NCBI RefSeq assembly: GCF_000373985.1
Contig: NZ_KB893112.1
Coordinates: 41,595-105,594, forward strand
Source of the DNA: Desulfobacter curvatus DSM 3379
GTDB lineage: Bacteria > Desulfobacterota > Desulfobacteria > Desulfobacterales > Desulfobacteraceae
Direction: 5' to 3'
Length of the DNA: 64,000 nt
The stretch's first letter is position 1; each line of letters starts with the position of its first letter. Shown here piece after piece: positions 1-8,170 of the stretch. Made by a program: the position numbers and the translations under genes. A model generated the notes under the pieces. It made no database searches. It saw nothing but the letters and a program-made list of their open reading frames with translations, and was not told where the DNA came from.

Positions 1-96
1 GAAAAGTCGCCGTTCTTCAAAAAGGTCAATATCGGCAGTGCAGTGGCAGGAAAGGGCGGCAAGCGGGTGGACTTTAAATTTATTATTGAGATCTGA
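1..96 (+). CDS. C-terminal tail of a GspL/PilN-like secretion protein (partial)
   Basis: The last 31 codons of a gene that enters from the left, ending in TGA at 94-96, two bases before the next ATG. The tail closes with the strand FKFIIEI, as in the periplasmic PilN/GspL domain. With a GspM-like gene directly behind it, the likely identity is GspL, the inner-membrane link between GspE and GspM. So little is visible that the call rests mainly on position; a PilN-type protein is equally possible. Confidence 0.55.
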   Translation, partial: EKSPFFKKVNIGSAVAGKGGKRVDFKFIIEI

Positions 97-98
97 TT

Positions 99-647
99 AT
101 GTTTGAACTGTCAAAACGGGATAAAAAATTTATAGTCGCCGGCACTGTATTTCTTGTGCTGTTCAGTCTTGTCTGGTTTGTTTACCTCCCGGCCGTGGAC
201 AAGCGGGCAATGCTTGAAACAAAAGTAGTTTCAAAAGCCATGGATCTTAAACGGATGCAGGCCCTTGAAATGACATATCAACAATACGCAAAAAGTTTTG
301 ATCTGGAAAAAGATGCCCTTGAAAAAAGGGGGCCTAAGTTTACGCTGTTTTCTTTTCTGGAGTCTCTGTCATCCAAAAGTCTTGTGAAAAAAAATGTTGC
401 CTATATGAAACCGTTTTCCCAGGATATGGACAACAGTAATTATATACTTTCCCGGGTAACGGTCAAGCTTCAGCAAGTGTACTTGAAAGGGCTGGTGGAT
501 TTTCTTTTCAGAATTGAAACATCACCCCAGGGCGTGTCCGTTACTTCACTGTCCCTGACAAAGTCCGGTGACAAGGGGCAGTTTCTGGATGCCGTAATTG
601 AAACCCAGACTCTGGCGTTAAAGGAAGAAAAGGGAAATGGATCTTAA
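99..647 (+). CDS. gspM: Type II secretion protein GspM-like
   Basis: 182 residues: a short cytoplasmic N-terminus, one membrane segment (about residues 12-31) and a periplasmic alpha/beta domain with a coiled start (35-75), the plan of GspM/PilO. In type II secretion GspM pairs with GspL in the inner-membrane platform that couples the ATPase GspE to the pseudopilus. The ATG at 99 follows the upstream stop by two bases, so translation is probably coupled. Sequence similarity inside GspM/PilO is always weak, so the call leans on topology plus the adjacent gspD and gspE. Confidence 0.75.
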   Translation: MFELSKRDKKFIVAGTVFLVLFSLVWFVYLPAVDKRAMLETKVVSKAMDLKRMQALEMTYQQYAKSFDLEKDALEKRGPKFTLFSFLESLSSKSLVKKNVAYMKPFSQDMDNSNYILSRVTVKLQQVYLKGLVDFLFRIETSPQGVSVTSLSLTKSGDKGQFLDAVIETQTLALKEEKGNGS

Positions 648-711
648 GACTTTTTGTTTGCCTTACCGGCAATAAAGAGAGATGCTGATGAACAACCAAA
701 GGAGAATAAAT

Positions 712-2652
712 ATGTTGCAGGACCGTCGCAACTCATTGAATGTGAAACACATCTGCCTGATCCTTGTGGTGTTGGCCCTGGTTGGGCTTTGTCCGGTGCA
801 GGCGGCACAGAACCAGGATACTTCAGAATTTGTGTCCATGGATTTCAATGATGTTGATATCGGTGTATTCATTAAATTTATCAGCAAGTTGACGAATAAA
901 AATTTTGTGGTGGACACCAAGGTCAAGGGAAAGGTTACCATTATCTCTCCTGAAAAAATATCTGTGAATGATGCGTACAAAGTATTTGAATCGGTTCTGG
1001 ATATTTACGGGTTTGCCACTGTTGAAACCGGAAGTGTCGTCAAGATCATTCCTGCTGCGGATGCCAGGGGCGACAATGTGGATACCCGTCTGGCAAGGGA
1101 TGTCGAGCAGGCATCGGATAAGCTGGTAACCCGGTTGATCCCCCTGACTTACGCAAGTTCCGATGAGCTTAAATCCCTTTTATCCCCAATGCTTGCAAAG
1201 GGCAGTCTCCTTTTATCCCATGCCGACTCAAATATGCTCATAGCTACTGCAACCCTTGCCAGCATCGACCGGCTGCTCAAGCTGATTAATACCATTGATG
1301 TGGAAGGAGTGGGCCGCAAAATTACCATTTTGCCCATCAAATATGCGGATGCCGAAAAAATGGTTACCAATTTGACCAAGATCTATTCGGCAAAAACAAA
1401 AAAAAATCAAAGAAGCCGGAAAAAAAATAGCGAGGATCTTTCTGTGGAAATGGTAGCTGATGAACGGACCAATTCCATTATCCTTTTGGCCAGTGAACAG
1501 GAAAGCGCTCAGATTACCACACTTGTGGATGCTTTAGATAAAGAGGTCCCCAAAGGAGAAGAAAAGATCCGGGTCTATTATCTTGAGCATGCCACTGCAG
1601 AGGACCTGGCTGCCGTGCTCCAGGAGATTCCTGAAAAGAGCAGCAATGATTCAAAAAAGGCTGGTCAGAAAAAAGCACCGCTCTTGTCTGATGATATAAA
1701 AATCACAGCGGACAAGGCAACCAATTCCCTGATTATTATTGCGGATAAAGATGATTATCCGGTATTGGAAGAGGTCATAAAAAAACTGGATGTGCCAAGA
1801 TCCATGGTCTACATTGAGTGCCTGCTCATGGAGATGAATGCGGAACGCTCCCTTGATTTTGGCATGGAATGGCAGGCTAAAGGGACGATTCATAGCGACA
1901 ATACCGGGTTTGGCAGATTCAGCACATCTAATTCTGATTCTGCAGATTTGGGTTCTCTGGCGGACAGGACGCTGTCCAGCGGTTTTTCCATGGGTGTCTT
2001 CGGTGGAACCCTTGAGGCCATTATCCAGGCATACAAGAAAGATTCAGATGTGAAAATTTTGTCCACGCCCCAACTATTGACCACGGAAAACGAGGAAGCC
2101 ACCATCACCATTGGCAAAAATGTGCCCTACCAGACCCGGGGAGGTGTCGGCACTAGCGATACCGACTCCACCGCTTATAATTCATACGAATATAAGGACG
2201 TGGGCATTACACTGAAAATTACCCCGTCTATCAGCCAGGACCGGCTGGTAAGGCTGGATTTCTATCAGACGGTTACCAAACTGGACACCGCAACCAACAC
2301 AACCGTTACGGACAGGCCCACCACCTTGAAACGGGAGCTTGAGACCACCATTATCGTTGAAGATGGCAATACCGTAGTGCTTGGCGGGCTGATTGACGAA
2401 AGTTTGAGTAAAGAAGTAGGCAAGGTCCCGTGTCTCGGTGACATACCTCTTCTGGGAAACGCCTTTAAAAACCAGTCCTCTGGTAGCGACAGAACAAATC
2501 TTTTTATTTTCCTGACCCCCAGGGTCGTTAAAAATACCTTGGAGACAAAAAAGATTTATCATGAGAAAAAGGAAGAGATGGATGAACTTCATAAACAAGA
2601 AATTAAATTGTATGATGAAGATTCGCCCATAAAAAGCATGCTTTTGAATTGA
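712..2652 (+). CDS. gspD: Type II secretion outer-membrane secretin GspD
   Basis: 646 residues from the ATG at 712, which has AAAGGAG seven bases upstream; an in-frame ATG at 682 lacks such a site. A signal peptide (about 1-31, ending VQA-AQ) is followed by an N0 domain (FVSMDFNDVDIG), three KH-like N1-N3 repeats, a Lys/Ser-rich linker near residue 230-240, and the secretin barrel ending in the TNLFIFLTPRVV signature near 605-620. GspD forms the multimeric outer-membrane channel through which folded exoproteins leave. No lipobox is present, so pilotin dependence cannot be judged. The gene runs into gspE with a one-base gap. Confidence 0.95.
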   Translation: MLQDRRNSLNVKHICLILVVLALVGLCPVQAAQNQDTSEFVSMDFNDVDIGVFIKFISKLTNKNFVVDTKVKGKVTIISPEKISVNDAYKVFESVLDIYGFATVETGSVVKIIPAADARGDNVDTRLARDVEQASDKLVTRLIPLTYASSDELKSLLSPMLAKGSLLLSHADSNMLIATATLASIDRLLKLINTIDVEGVGRKITILPIKYADAEKMVTNLTKIYSAKTKKNQRSRKKNSEDLSVEMVADERTNSIILLASEQESAQITTLVDALDKEVPKGEEKIRVYYLEHATAEDLAAVLQEIPEKSSNDSKKAGQKKAPLLSDDIKITADKATNSLIIIADKDDYPVLEEVIKKLDVPRSMVYIECLLMEMNAERSLDFGMEWQAKGTIHSDNTGFGRFSTSNSDSADLGSLADRTLSSGFSMGVFGGTLEAIIQAYKKDSDVKILSTPQLLTTENEEATITIGKNVPYQTRGGVGTSDTDSTAYNSYEYKDVGITLKITPSISQDRLVRLDFYQTVTKLDTATNTTVTDRPTTLKRELETTIIVEDGNTVVLGGLIDESLSKEVGKVPCLGDIPLLGNAFKNQSSGSDRTNLFIFLTPRVVKNTLETKKIYHEKKEEMDELHKQEIKLYDEDSPIKSMLLN

Positions 2653-2653
2653 T

Positions 2654-4354
2654 ATGGAAAAATTAATCCAGCAGTTTATTGACCGGCTTACAACATTTGT
2701 CATCCTGGACCATGACCAAAGGGGAAAAATCAAGGCTGGCTGTGCCAAGGACCCGGCCCGGATGACGGAAATGGCCTGTGACACCAAACTTGTGTCCGAA
2801 TCCCAATCCCTGAAAGCATTAGGGGCGATCTATGGCATTGAATTTCTGGAAGATATCGCTTTTTTAAATCCGGATCTGGCCGTTTCCGAAAAGATTACCC
2901 GCAAGTTTTTGAAAAAAAATCTTATTGTTCCGCTTAAGCCTGAAAATAAAGTTCCGGTTATTGCGCTGAATGATCCATCGGATCTAAGCTATGTGGATGA
3001 GGTGGCCATGCATGCAGGCTTTGGGGACTATACCCTGGCCTTGGCCACAAGAGCCCAGATTCTGAGTGCCATCAACATGATTTTTGACCAGGACGGGCAC
3101 AGTGTTCAGAAACTTATGGACGATATGGAAGATGAAGAATTTTTCCACATTGAAGACATTGAGCAGACCGCAGATCTTTTGGATGACACCAGTGATGCCC
3201 CGGTCATCCGCCTGGTCAACCAGATGATTTCCCAGTCGGTTAAGGCAGGTGCCAGCGATATTCACATCGAACCGTTCCAGGATGAACTTGTTGTCCGGTA
3301 CCGTATTGACGGTATTTTGTATCCCATGATGACCCCGCCCAAAATGTTTCAGTCCAGCCTGATTTCCAGGGTTAAAGTCATGGCCAAGATGAATATTGCC
3401 GAAAAGCGGGTTCCCCAGGACGGCCGGGCCCAGGTGCGGCTGGGAAACCAGGAAATTGACATGCGTATCTCAACGGTGCCCACCAATTATGGCGAGCGCC
3501 TGGTGATCCGGTTGTTGAACAAGTCCGGATATTTTATGCAGATTTTAGAATTCGGCCTGTCCCCTGACAATGAACGGCACCTGCATGATATTTTCCGGCA
3601 GAATCACGGCATTGTCTTGGTTACAGGTCCCACGGGCAGTGGAAAAACCACCACCTTGTATGCAGGATTGTCTGAGATCAACACCCCGGACCGGTCTATC
3701 ATCACGGTTGAGGACCCGGTGGAGTACAACCTGAAGGGCGTGGGCCAGATCCAGGTCAACCAGAAAACCGGCCTGACATTTGCCCGGGGGCTTCGATCCA
3801 TTGTCCGCCAGGACCCGGACGTCATTCTCATTGGTGAGATCCGTGACATTGAAACGGCTGAAATTGCCATTCAGTCGGCGTTGACCGGGCATCTTGTGTT
3901 TTCCACCCTTCACACCAATGATGCCCCCGGTGCGGTGACTCGCCTGGTGGACCTAGGCGTGGAACCCTACCTGATCACCTCATCGGTGAATCATGTCATT
4001 GCCCAGCGTCTTGTCCGGGTGCTCTGCCCTCATTGCCGGGAGCAATTTACCCTTTCCCATGCAGATCTGAGCAGTTTTCAAAGCACAAACGGTCTTGCCC
4101 CCGGGCAGGCGGTGTTTAAGCCCAAAGGCTGCCCAAAATGTTTTAACACAGGATATTTTGGACGCCAGGCCATTATGGAGATTCTGCCCCTGGATGAGGA
4201 ATTGAAATCACTTATCCTGGAAACCTCGGATGCCAACCTGATCAAGGAGGCTGCAATCAAAAAAGGGATGAAAACCCTAAGAACCGACGGGTTGACCAAA
4301 GTGGCCCAGGGCATCACTTCCCTTCGAGAGGTGCTGCGCGTCACCCAGGAATAG
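2654..4354 (+). CDS. gspE: Type II secretion ATPase GspE
   Basis: 566 residues. An N-terminal MshEN-type domain (about 30-150) precedes the secretion ATPase: Walker A GPTGSGKTTT near 323-332, Asp box, Walker B VILIGEIRD and the His box STLHTND. Two CxxC pairs (CPHC near 457, CPKC near 492) form the zinc-binding C-terminal motif typical of GspE/PilB. The hexameric ATPase sits on the cytoplasmic face and drives pseudopilus assembly with GspL/GspF. No ribosome site precedes the ATG at 2654; it lies one base after the gspD stop and is probably translationally coupled. In most operons gspF comes next; here the next gene is convergent and gspF lies at 18806-20053 on the other strand. Confidence 0.95.
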   Translation: MEKLIQQFIDRLTTFVILDHDQRGKIKAGCAKDPARMTEMACDTKLVSESQSLKALGAIYGIEFLEDIAFLNPDLAVSEKITRKFLKKNLIVPLKPENKVPVIALNDPSDLSYVDEVAMHAGFGDYTLALATRAQILSAINMIFDQDGHSVQKLMDDMEDEEFFHIEDIEQTADLLDDTSDAPVIRLVNQMISQSVKAGASDIHIEPFQDELVVRYRIDGILYPMMTPPKMFQSSLISRVKVMAKMNIAEKRVPQDGRAQVRLGNQEIDMRISTVPTNYGERLVIRLLNKSGYFMQILEFGLSPDNERHLHDIFRQNHGIVLVTGPTGSGKTTTLYAGLSEINTPDRSIITVEDPVEYNLKGVGQIQVNQKTGLTFARGLRSIVRQDPDVILIGEIRDIETAEIAIQSALTGHLVFSTLHTNDAPGAVTRLVDLGVEPYLITSSVNHVIAQRLVRVLCPHCREQFTLSHADLSSFQSTNGLAPGQAVFKPKGCPKCFNTGYFGRQAIMEILPLDEELKSLILETSDANLIKEAAIKKGMKTLRTDGLTKVAQGITSLREVLRVTQE

Positions 4355-4368
4355 GCTTTATTCCCCTT

Positions 4369-5712
4369 TTATTTGATATAGTTCCATGCTTTAAGCCGCT
4401 TATAGGCATACTGGCTGTACTTATTTGACGCATAATCGATTTCTTTGAGATAAGCCGCATATGCTTGGGCTGCTGGCTGTTTTTTTCCGGCCATGTCCAG
4501 GGCGTAACCCTGAAAAAAAGTTGTCTGGGGATTTCCCGGCAACAGCCTGCTGCATGCCGTAAAATCCTCATGGGCCTGCATAGGCTTTTTTAAAGCCAGA
4601 TTGGCAAGCCCTGAAATATAATGTCCCTGGTTTTCCCCGGGGTAAATCTGTTTGGCAAGGCCGGCATGGTATGCGGCGTTCTTATTTTTTCCCCGGATCA
4701 GCATGCACTTAGCTGTCATTACCTGGGCCGTATAATCATTGTCTTTTAATTTGAGTGCTGACATCAACGCATCTTCGGCCTGACTATATTGCTCTTTGGC
4801 CAGAAAGTTATCTGCCTCCTGGAGTTTGACGATCATGGCTTTCTGAGACCTTAGATTCGATGTGTGGTCCATATACCGGTCACGGTACAGGCTTCGGGAA
4901 TGGGTGTCCCGGTATATTCCGTTGTCCCTGTTTCTGGCGGCGTCCAGCCGTTCCCGGCTCATGGGATGGGTGGCAAACAGGATCTGGGTTGAACTGGGTT
5001 TTGTGCTGTTCATTTGGTTGAGCATTTCCATCAGGCCAGTGAAACCTTTGGCGTTGTAGCCGGATCGGGCCATGTACTGGTGCCCTAAAGCATCGGCCTC
5101 ACGCTCGTTATCCCGGGAGTATTTGGAAAGGAACAACCCCTGTCCCAGGCTTCCAAGCTTTTGGGTCCAATCACCTAATCCGGCACCCTGGGTCTCTACT
5201 GCCGCTGAAAGGCCTGCCACCAGGATGGACGAGATCTGTCCTTTGGATTGCTGTTCAGCCGTATGCCGTGCGTTGACATGCCCCAGTTCGTGCCCCAGAA
5301 GTGAGGCCAGTTCGGCCTCATTGTCAAGCTCCAGCAAAATTCCACGGGTCACGGCGATGGAGCCGCCGGGGAAGGCATAGGCGTTTATATAGGTGGCATT
5401 GACCACCTGGAAATTATAGGGCATGTCGGGCCGATGCACCTGGGGCAACATGGATCTGCCTACGCCGGAAACATACCGGTTCAATTCGTTATCCTGGGTT
5501 ACGCCGTAGTCCGAAGAAAATTGAAAGGGCGACTGTTGTCGATCTATGGCAATTTCCTGATTTCGGCTCATGAACATCAACTGTTTTTGGCCGGTGACCG
5601 GATCAATGGCGCATCCCTGGAAAAGCCCCGCCCCTGACAGGGTTACAGCCGTTGCGGTACAGCTTTTCAAAAAGTCCCGCCGGGTCATTCCGGTGTTTTT
5701 TATCTGTTCCAT
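4369..5712 (-). CDS. M48 family metalloprotease with TPR repeats, Tat-type lipoprotein signal
   Basis: 447 residues. The N-terminus carries a twin-arginine motif TRRDFLK (10-16), a hydrophobic stretch and a lipobox-like LFQGC with Cys34, so the protein is probably Tat-exported and lipid-anchored. The protease domain has HELGH (141-145) and the third zinc ligand in NEREAD (202-207). The C-terminal third (about 285-440) consists of TPR-like helices, as in BepA/YfgC, the outer-membrane quality-control protease. AGGAGG lies five bases before the ATG. It converges with gspE, 14 bases apart, and stands alone. A link to secretin assembly is possible from position but is only inference. Confidence 0.85.
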   Translation of the reverse strand: MEQIKNTGMTRRDFLKSCTATAVTLSGAGLFQGCAIDPVTGQKQLMFMSRNQEIAIDRQQSPFQFSSDYGVTQDNELNRYVSGVGRSMLPQVHRPDMPYNFQVVNATYINAYAFPGGSIAVTRGILLELDNEAELASLLGHELGHVNARHTAEQQSKGQISSILVAGLSAAVETQGAGLGDWTQKLGSLGQGLFLSKYSRDNEREADALGHQYMARSGYNAKGFTGLMEMLNQMNSTKPSSTQILFATHPMSRERLDAARNRDNGIYRDTHSRSLYRDRYMDHTSNLRSQKAMIVKLQEADNFLAKEQYSQAEDALMSALKLKDNDYTAQVMTAKCMLIRGKNKNAAYHAGLAKQIYPGENQGHYISGLANLALKKPMQAHEDFTACSRLLPGNPQTTFFQGYALDMAGKKQPAAQAYAAYLKEIDYASNKYSQYAYKRLKAWNYIK

Positions 5713-5849
5713 AATCCTCCTGGGTCTTTTTTAGTTCCGGTACGTGCTGTGGCCGGATATGCATAATGAAATTTGATATGCCTTTATTGTTACGCCGATA
5801 CTATAGCTACGTGGAACGTTGTTCGTCAAGACCGGATATCATGGCTTTT

Positions 5850-6515
5850 TTAATCCGCAGGGCGGCTCTTTTCCTCCGTTGATTTACGTTTGGTTGCCAC
5901 TCCCGTTTGTATCCCCGCTAAAGAAAAATCAGCAATATGTCTGGCCAGTTTCCGGCTCAGTTCAGGACTGATGGTTTGTCCCAGCAGATATTCAAGGTCA
6001 CTGCCTTTAATGTTCACAAAAATGCGGCATTGGTTGATAATACTTAACTCACAAAACCTTATGTCCAGATCCGAGACCCCGGGGCCTATAATATCCCGAA
6101 GAATGCCGTGCAGTATTCGCCTTGTGGGCTCAATTGCTTTGTGCCATGAGTTTTGGACCAGCCCGGTGGGATTGACCAATTCCATCAGATATAGCCGGTT
6201 GAACAGAGAAACATCTCCTTCCCCGGAAAAATTTTGAATAAGTGCATGGATATAGGCCCGTAAACGATCCTGGGCCGAGGCAGTAACCGGATCACAAAAA
6301 GCCGGCGCCCCCATTTTTTCAAACGCATGCTGCCAGGCCTCACCATACAAATTTTTTTTATCCCCAAAGTAATAATTGACTGAAGAAAGATTACTCCCGG
6401 CCCGTTTACATATCTCTGATACCCTTGCATCACGGAATCCTTTTTGGGAAAATACCTCACAGGCTGCATTCAATAGGCTTAATCTGGTTTTTTTGCCGTC
6501 TTTTCTTTTGATCAT
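5850..6515 (-). CDS. TetR/AcrR family repressor of the divergent RND efflux operon
   Basis: 221 residues with an N-terminal TetR helix-turn-helix (about 28-52, with SSVNYYFGDK at its end) and a C-terminal ligand domain resembling the CerR/CecR type. It is divergent from the efflux adaptor gene, the usual arrangement for a local repressor of an AcrAB-type pump. A perfect 12-bp inverted repeat just downstream of the pump promoter (6768-6793) is the best candidate operator. The ligand is unknown. Confidence 0.85.
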   Translation of the reverse strand: MIKRKDGKKTRLSLLNAACEVFSQKGFRDARVSEICKRAGSNLSSVNYYFGDKKNLYGEAWQHAFEKMGAPAFCDPVTASAQDRLRAYIHALIQNFSGEGDVSLFNRLYLMELVNPTGLVQNSWHKAIEPTRRILHGILRDIIGPGVSDLDIRFCELSIINQCRIFVNIKGSDLEYLLGQTISPELSRKLARHIADFSLAGIQTGVATKRKSTEEKSRPAD

Positions 6516-6727
6516 AGGTGTTTCTCTGGTCTACTAAATTAAAAGCATATTTGATAAAAAAACAAACCGGACAAAAAAATTGCCGGAACCAATACTACCT
6601 TCACCGATATACAAAATCAAATTTAAAGTCCGAAACAGAACTCCTCCAACGGATATTTCAGTTTTTAAAACCGGGTATCCGTCCGAACAGCTCAAACGAT
6701 GTCGGGTTTCTCTTTTTTAATCAACCA

Positions 6728-6756
6728 TTGACATCATTTCGATTAATCTTTAATAG
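6728..6756 (+). promoter_or_regulatory. Sigma-70-type promoter of the RND efflux operon
   Basis: TTGACA at 6728-6733, a 17-base spacer, and TAATAG at 6751-6756. The predicted start of transcription is near 6763, about 58 bases before the adaptor ATG. The -35 box is perfect and the -10 box is a moderate match. Confidence 0.65.
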
Positions 6757-6767
6757 TTGTTAGTCTA

Positions 6768-6793
6768 TTATCTTAAAAATCTTTTTAAGATAA
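6768..6793. promoter_or_regulatory. Candidate TetR operator (12-bp perfect inverted repeat)
   Basis: TTATCTTAAAAA (6768-6779) and its exact complement TTTTTAAGATAA (6782-6793) are separated by two bases. The site covers about +5 to +30 of the predicted efflux transcript, where a bound repressor would block the polymerase, and lies between the tetR gene and the pump operon. A hairpin role in the mRNA leader is the alternative. Confidence 0.6.
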
Positions 6794-6820
6794 TCAACCC
6801 AATTTATGTAAGAGGAAATA

Positions 6821-8170
6821 ATGTGCATGCAATCCATCCATCAAAAGGCTTTTATAACTGCAATTATACCGGCCTTGCTGCTAATCTTTCTGACGGCGGG
6901 CTGCGATTCCCGGCAGCAAGCCCCATCCGGCTCCTCAATGCCCAGAGTATCCGTTATAACCGTGCAACCCGGAAAAATCAGTCTTTCAACTGAATTGCCC
7001 GGCCGTACGTCCGCTTACCGCATTGCGGAAATTCGGCCCCAGGTCAACGGGTTGCTGCAGAAACGGCTGTTTACGGAAGGCAGCGATGTCAATGCCGGCC
7101 AAGTCCTTTACCAAATTGATCCCGCACCGTTTCTGGCGGACGTCGACAATGCCGCCGCAAATCTTTCGGCCATGTTGAAAAGCGCTGACCAGGCACGCGC
7201 TGCGTTGAAAGCAAGCGTTGCCGATGTGGCCCGGCTTAGGGTCACTTTGGAACTTGCCAAAACGAATCGAGGCCGGTATGAAACTGCGCATGAGAAAGAA
7301 GCTGTTTCAACAATCCAGCGTGACCAGGCAGTGACGGAGGCCAAGGCAGCCGAATCCACACTAAAGGCTGCTGAGGCTCAGGTGGAAAGCCAGCGTGAAG
7401 CTGTGGCCGTCGCCCAGGCAAGCATTGCCCAGGCCAGGGCCGCGTTAAAGACAGCCCGCATTAATCTGGGATATACGAAAGTCACCGCACCCATTTCCGG
7501 CCGTATCGGCAGGTCCAGTGTAACGGAAGGCGCCATCGTGACCGCCTATCAACCCGCAGCCATGACCACCATTCAACAGCTTGACCGTATTTATGTGGAT
7601 GTGCCGCAATCCACCACTGAATTACTGCGCCTGAAGCAACGGATGAAAGAGGGTCGGCTCCACCAGGATGGAGCAGACCGGCAAGTAGTCAAACTCATTC
7701 TGGAAGACGACACAAAGTATCCCCAAGACGGCAGTCTGCAATTCAGTGACGTGACTGTTGATCCGACAACCGGCTCCGTTATTTTGAGGATGGTGTTTCC
7801 CAATCCTGACAGTATCCTTCTGCCGGGCATGTTCGTCCGTGCGGTGATTAACGAAGGCGTTAACCCGCAAGCCATCCTTATCCCTCAGCAATGTGTATCC
7901 CGAGATCACAGAGGAAACCCTTTTGTGTTGATTGTCGATGTCGAAGGCAAGGTCGTACTGCGTATGGTTACCCTTGACCGTGCCATAGACGATAAATGGC
8001 TGGTCTCGGCAGGCCTTGCTCCCGGGGACCGGGTGATTGTCGAGGGTATGCTGATGCTACGCCCCGGGACAATGGTCAATACAGTCCCTTTTAGTGAATC
8101 AAAAACCGTATCCGGGCCTGGGGCCGAATCCGGCATACCGGCTGCACCACATAAAGATGGGGGTGATTGA
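6821..8170 (+). CDS. RND efflux periplasmic adaptor (AcrA/MexA family lipoprotein)
   Basis: 449 residues. A lipoprotein signal ends in LTAGC with Cys28, followed by the barrel-sandwich half motif near 60-95, a long alpha-helical hairpin rich in Ala/Glu/Gln (about 100-205), the second lipoyl half (TKVTAPISGRIG), a beta-barrel and a membrane-proximal domain. AGAGG lies five bases before the ATG at 6821. The adaptor links the inner-membrane pump to the outer-membrane factor encoded two genes downstream. Its stop overlaps the next start (TGATG), indicating coupling. Confidence 0.93.
   Translation: MCMQSIHQKAFITAIIPALLLIFLTAGCDSRQQAPSGSSMPRVSVITVQPGKISLSTELPGRTSAYRIAEIRPQVNGLLQKRLFTEGSDVNAGQVLYQIDPAPFLADVDNAAANLSAMLKSADQARAALKASVADVARLRVTLELAKTNRGRYETAHEKEAVSTIQRDQAVTEAKAAESTLKAAEAQVESQREAVAVAQASIAQARAALKTARINLGYTKVTAPISGRIGRSSVTEGAIVTAYQPAAMTTIQQLDRIYVDVPQSTTELLRLKQRMKEGRLHQDGADRQVVKLILEDDTKYPQDGSLQFSDVTVDPTTGSVILRMVFPNPDSILLPGMFVRAVINEGVNPQAILIPQQCVSRDHRGNPFVLIVDVEGKVVLRMVTLDRAIDDKWLVSAGLAPGDRVIVEGMLMLRPGTMVNTVPFSESKTVSGPGAESGIPAAPHKDGGD

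Noticed and set aside
637..675. 12-codon frame between gspM and gspD (MDLKTFCLPYRQ)
   Set aside because: Too short to support, no ribosome site; might affect coupling but nothing shows it.
2182..2787. Long minus-strand open frame opposite gspD
   Set aside because: It lies fully opposite a well-supported secretin, has no ribosome site or domain, and its composition is that of an antisense shadow.
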